A DNA stretch of 64,000 nucleotides from contig CM076266.1 in NCBI GenBank assembly GCA_038380795.1, positions 30,640,145-30,704,144 on the forward strand, read 5' to 3'. This DNA is from Pyrocephalus nanus. Its lineage: Eukaryota > Chordata > Aves > Passeriformes > Tyrannidae. Both the position numbers and the translations under genes were made by a program. Below, in pieces: positions 61,151 to 64,000 of this stretch; position 1 is the stretch's first letter; the number at the start of each line of letters is the position of its first letter. The notes under the pieces were generated by a model. It was given only the letters and a program-made list of their open reading frames with translations, searched no databases and was not told where the DNA came from.

Positions 61151-61156
61151 AATAAA
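61151..61156 (+). terminator. GADL1: GADL1 poly(A) signal (AATAAA)
   Basis: First canonical AATAAA after the stop codon. A T/G-rich element (GTCTGTGTTTGTC, about 61188-61200) lies some 30-45 bases downstream, as expected for cleavage near 61170-61185. Later AATAAA copies at 62442 and 63187 could mark longer isoforms. Confidence 0.7.
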
Positions 61157-61185
61157 AAGTGAAGTAAATTACACCCTTATAAATA

Positions 61186-64000
61186 TAGTCTGTGTTTGTC
61201 ATTTGTCAATCTCGAACCGCAGGGGCATATATATATAAAAGGTGCCTATGAACACTCCATATAGCACTTCAGCTTTAAAATGTGAAACCTGGTTTAACCC
61301 TGTTTCAGGATGTGGTTTATCTGTGTGCTGTGCCCAAATCATCTTTAATATATGTTGTGGATGAAAACATGTCACAATTTATCTTAGTCTTGCAGAGGAT
61401 AAGTTGTCTGTGCAGAAATGCATTTAATTTTTTTTTTGTCTGTTCTAGCTAGTTGAGATTGGCTCATGAACTCCCTCTCCTAAACTGGCAAGCACCATCT
61501 CTCAGGATGCTAAACCAAATTCTGGAAGTAGTGAGGTACATGGATAAATCAGTGTAGAACCTGATCCATTTTTCAAAAGAAAAGGAAAGAACTATTTAGA
61601 CAGAAGGGATGCTGAGACAGTTTTTGCTCTTAGTTGTGTGGCTGCATCTTGGGAGACCTTTGGGCATTTTGTGATGGGTCCATGAGCAAAAATCACTTAC
61701 ATAAATCAGTATGCCTACAGTCAGTAGACCCCATCTGAGGACTTTTGTTATGAGTTTCTGTGATAGATTAATACTAATCATTAGAGTGTGGTTATGCATG
61801 ATTTTATTGCTTCTAACTCCCACTGGTGTAACTGGAAACCCTTCCTGGATTGGGCCCTGAGTTTTATGACTGGGATCTTTCATTTTACTACCAGCAGTTT
61901 TGCACTCTGAACAACTCGGTTTTTCTAGTTGAGGTTTGTGCCTACAGGTTCAGATTCATCTTTCTTTCTGTGAGACTGAATTGAAATGTATTTTCATTTA
62001 TATCCTTCAATGGCTCATTAAGATGCTTTTCAAATAGCGTTTGACCTTGTCCCTAAATGACAAGAAATGTCCTTTGAGAAAGGCATGGTAGAACTGGTAG
62101 AGTTGCGTTCCCAAAATGGTAGGAGTATGTAAAAGCCTGTTACGTGCCTGAGGCTTCCTCATACACACAGATCACAGCATTAATTCATGCTCAAGTAATT
62201 TTTACTTTTAAATCCTTAGATACCTTTATAGGACTTACAAAACTGGTATGAAATGTTGAAAGCAGAGGAGAATAATTCAGAAATACTCAATGTTAAGTTT
62301 GCTCTCTATTATGTCACACATGAGCTCTGTGACAATCCAAAAGTAAGCTGAAAGTGGCAGTTTGAGTCCCACTCTTTCAACAGTGCCAAAACTGCACAGC
62401 CTCTCTTCCCCATTGGCTACTTCCATGGGCTTTAACAGGCGAATAAAGCTTGTTCATCCTGGAAATCAGTTGCTGTAGGTAGGGCTGACTCACGCCTGTC
62501 CTCCTTTCTGTGGTGTAACTAGAAAATGCTGATAATTATTTGAGCTTATAAGCACTATGTCTAGTTCAGTAACTGCTAAATATTACTACTGTTACATCCT
62601 GAAATAATGCAATTGCACATGTTAATTTTGTCTTAATTGCTCATGCTAATTGCAGGTTAGATGCAATCACAGCAGCACTGCCTGGCAAATGCACCATGAG
62701 CACAAGAAACCCTGGTGGAGGGGCTTTCTTTCTTTAAATTGAATCTAGTCTCCCACAATTACATGGTTTTGCTTCAGATGTACAATTAGATGTTATTACT
62801 CTAATTCTGTAACTACACAACAATCAACCAAAAATTACTTCGAGAAACAAAACAAAACAAGGAAATTTGCACTGCAAGAGGTACGATGAGGGGAGTGTCA
62901 AAGGTTTCAAGGCAAACCCACAGAAGGAAACAATGGTCAGGTGAAGGATTAACCTCAGCTAAATCCGTTGTACGTGGCTGTGCCGTGTGGCTGTGCTGCA
63001 GGAATGGAGTGGGGAAGCTGTACCAAGCAAAGGACTTGCACATACCCTGGCACTGCAGCAATCTGCCCCAGCATGCCATGTCCATCCACTGTCCTGGAGA
63101 AGACCTTTCAGAAGGCCAAACACTTTCTAGTACATTAAAAATTTTTGTATATATCAGGGGAAAGTTTGTTTTAAAGCAATCTCGGTAATAAAAGTGAGGT
63201 AATCTTTAAAAGGTCCAACAAAGATGATCACTTTAAGGCTTGGTAGCTCCTGTACAACTGAAGAACAATTGATCACATTTTTAAAATCTTTTAAAGAAAA
63301 CCAGCAAAATTTTTGTTTTATCGAGGATGAAGGCAAATAATAAAAAGTGAAGGACATAGACTCTTAATAATTCTATCAAACATAGGTGTTCTGTTTCGAT
63401 GAAGTAATTTCTTTCATGTAAGTAGCTTATACAAAACTATTTAAAAATAGAAAGTATTTCATGGCAAGTGTTTCATACATTGCTATGAAATAGCACAGGC
63501 CCATGGAACGTAACATCTGCCTTTGGGACTGTGCAGTCGATATTGTCCTCTGCCAAACACTGTTTTTCCTAGAGACTTTTACCCAGCTTGTCATTCTGGG
63601 AAGTGACTCTTTAAATCTGGCAGGCACTGACACTGGCAGCTTTATCCATACTCCCCTTTCATGCCAGGTGATACAGGTTTTATTCTTCCTCTGTTTCTGT
63701 GCCCTCTCTCATGCCTGTATGATTTTTCAAAGGGATATTTTCAGTATTTGGAGCTACAGAGAAAGTGTCAGAGTAGCAAAAGTGGTAAGATTGAAAGCTG
63801 AAACAAAAGCAGCGCTCAGATTGGTATACTGATGTGATGTTTTACCTGCCTTTTCTCAGCAATGGATTTGTCTAGGTGCTCACGTGATGATCACTCACTT
63901 CTGTCGGAACTATGGTAACACCAAAATCACGACTTCACGTGGGAGACCAGTTTGGCCTTGTGAAACTGAGTAAGACAAAGAGTGGGAGAAAGAAATGTTA
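61186..64000. other. Downstream intergenic sequence
   Basis: No gene recognised on either strand. In other amniotes TGFBR2 lies beyond the GADL1 3' end in tail-to-tail arrangement, but nothing here reads as TGFBR2 coding sequence. A short (AT)n run lies near 61228-61239, and a dense cluster of TAATT/ATGCTAAT-like motifs lies at about 62570-62660. Open frames such as 62886-63188 and 63503-63832 look like chance. Confidence 0.65.

Larger units (their letters stand above)
58670..61180 (+). other. GADL1: GADL1 3' untranslated region (predicted)
   Basis: About 2.5 kb of non-coding sequence from the TAG to just past the first canonical AATAAA after the stop. It includes ATTTA-type AU-rich bits (near 59514) and a T23 run at 60599-60621. 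No open frame of note. The end is inferred from the poly(A) signal. A shorter form using a variant signal cannot be excluded. Confidence 0.65.

Noticed and set aside
61795..61870. CACTGGTGTAACTGG..GGGCCCTGAG, resembling another palindromic reptile repeat
   Set aside because: Too short and without a matching second arm.
61186..64000. Search for TGFBR2 coding exons or 3'UTR on the minus strand
   Set aside because: No kinase-domain or other recognisable coding sequence. A UTR alone could not be identified by eye.
1..64000. CRISPR arrays, bacterial operons, phage genes, rRNA or tRNA genes
   Set aside because: None seen. The composition, GT-AG introns and CR1/LTR repeats show vertebrate nuclear DNA. 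A tRNA scan was not possible by eye.

Overview
The window is vertebrate nuclear DNA from a bird. It is AT-rich, has no operon-like gene packing, and its repeats are CR1 LINE fragments, avian-type solo LTRs and a few very old amniote-wide repeats. The only gene I can support is the 3' part of GADL1 (glutamate decarboxylase-like 1, an acidic amino-acid decarboxylase) on the + strand. The 5' exons, about the first 200 residues of a roughly 500-residue family, lie upstream of base 1.

Layout: nine coding exons (393-472, 587-641, 4086-4202, 9801-9865, 10078-10159, 16816-17015, 22285-22336, 24624-24713, 58496-58669) join in frame to 915 nt, which is 304 codons plus TAG. All sixteen internal splice sites are GT-AG. 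The exons carry the PLP-stacking His, the PLP-binding Asp, the catalytic-loop Tyr and the Schiff-base Lys, so the enzyme looks intact. The last intron is 33.8 kb, more than half the window. A 3'UTR of about 2.5 kb follows, with a canonical poly(A) signal at 61151. From about 61.2 kb to the end I see no gene.

Mobile elements: (1) a 1123-bp solo LTR at 17672-18794, minus orientation, with a 5-bp target-site duplication; (2) a roughly 554-bp avian LTR at 30066-30619, plus orientation, with a TATA box; (3) four clear CR1 3' fragments (34.4, 38.5, 41.7 and 52.0 kb) and one small relic; (4) an ancient, much-decayed CR1 at about 7.23-7.87 kb; (5) a MIR-like SINE relic at 47.4 kb; (6) a palindromic MITE-like relic near 57.7 kb.

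The most striking structure is inside the first LTR. Four CTCF-like motifs lie in the same direction at exactly 58-bp spacing (18005, 18063, 18121, 18179) and form a tandem array. This is a candidate transposon-borne CTCF cluster in an intron of GADL1. No CRISPR, operon, phage or bacterial features are present, and most open frames in the window are chance.
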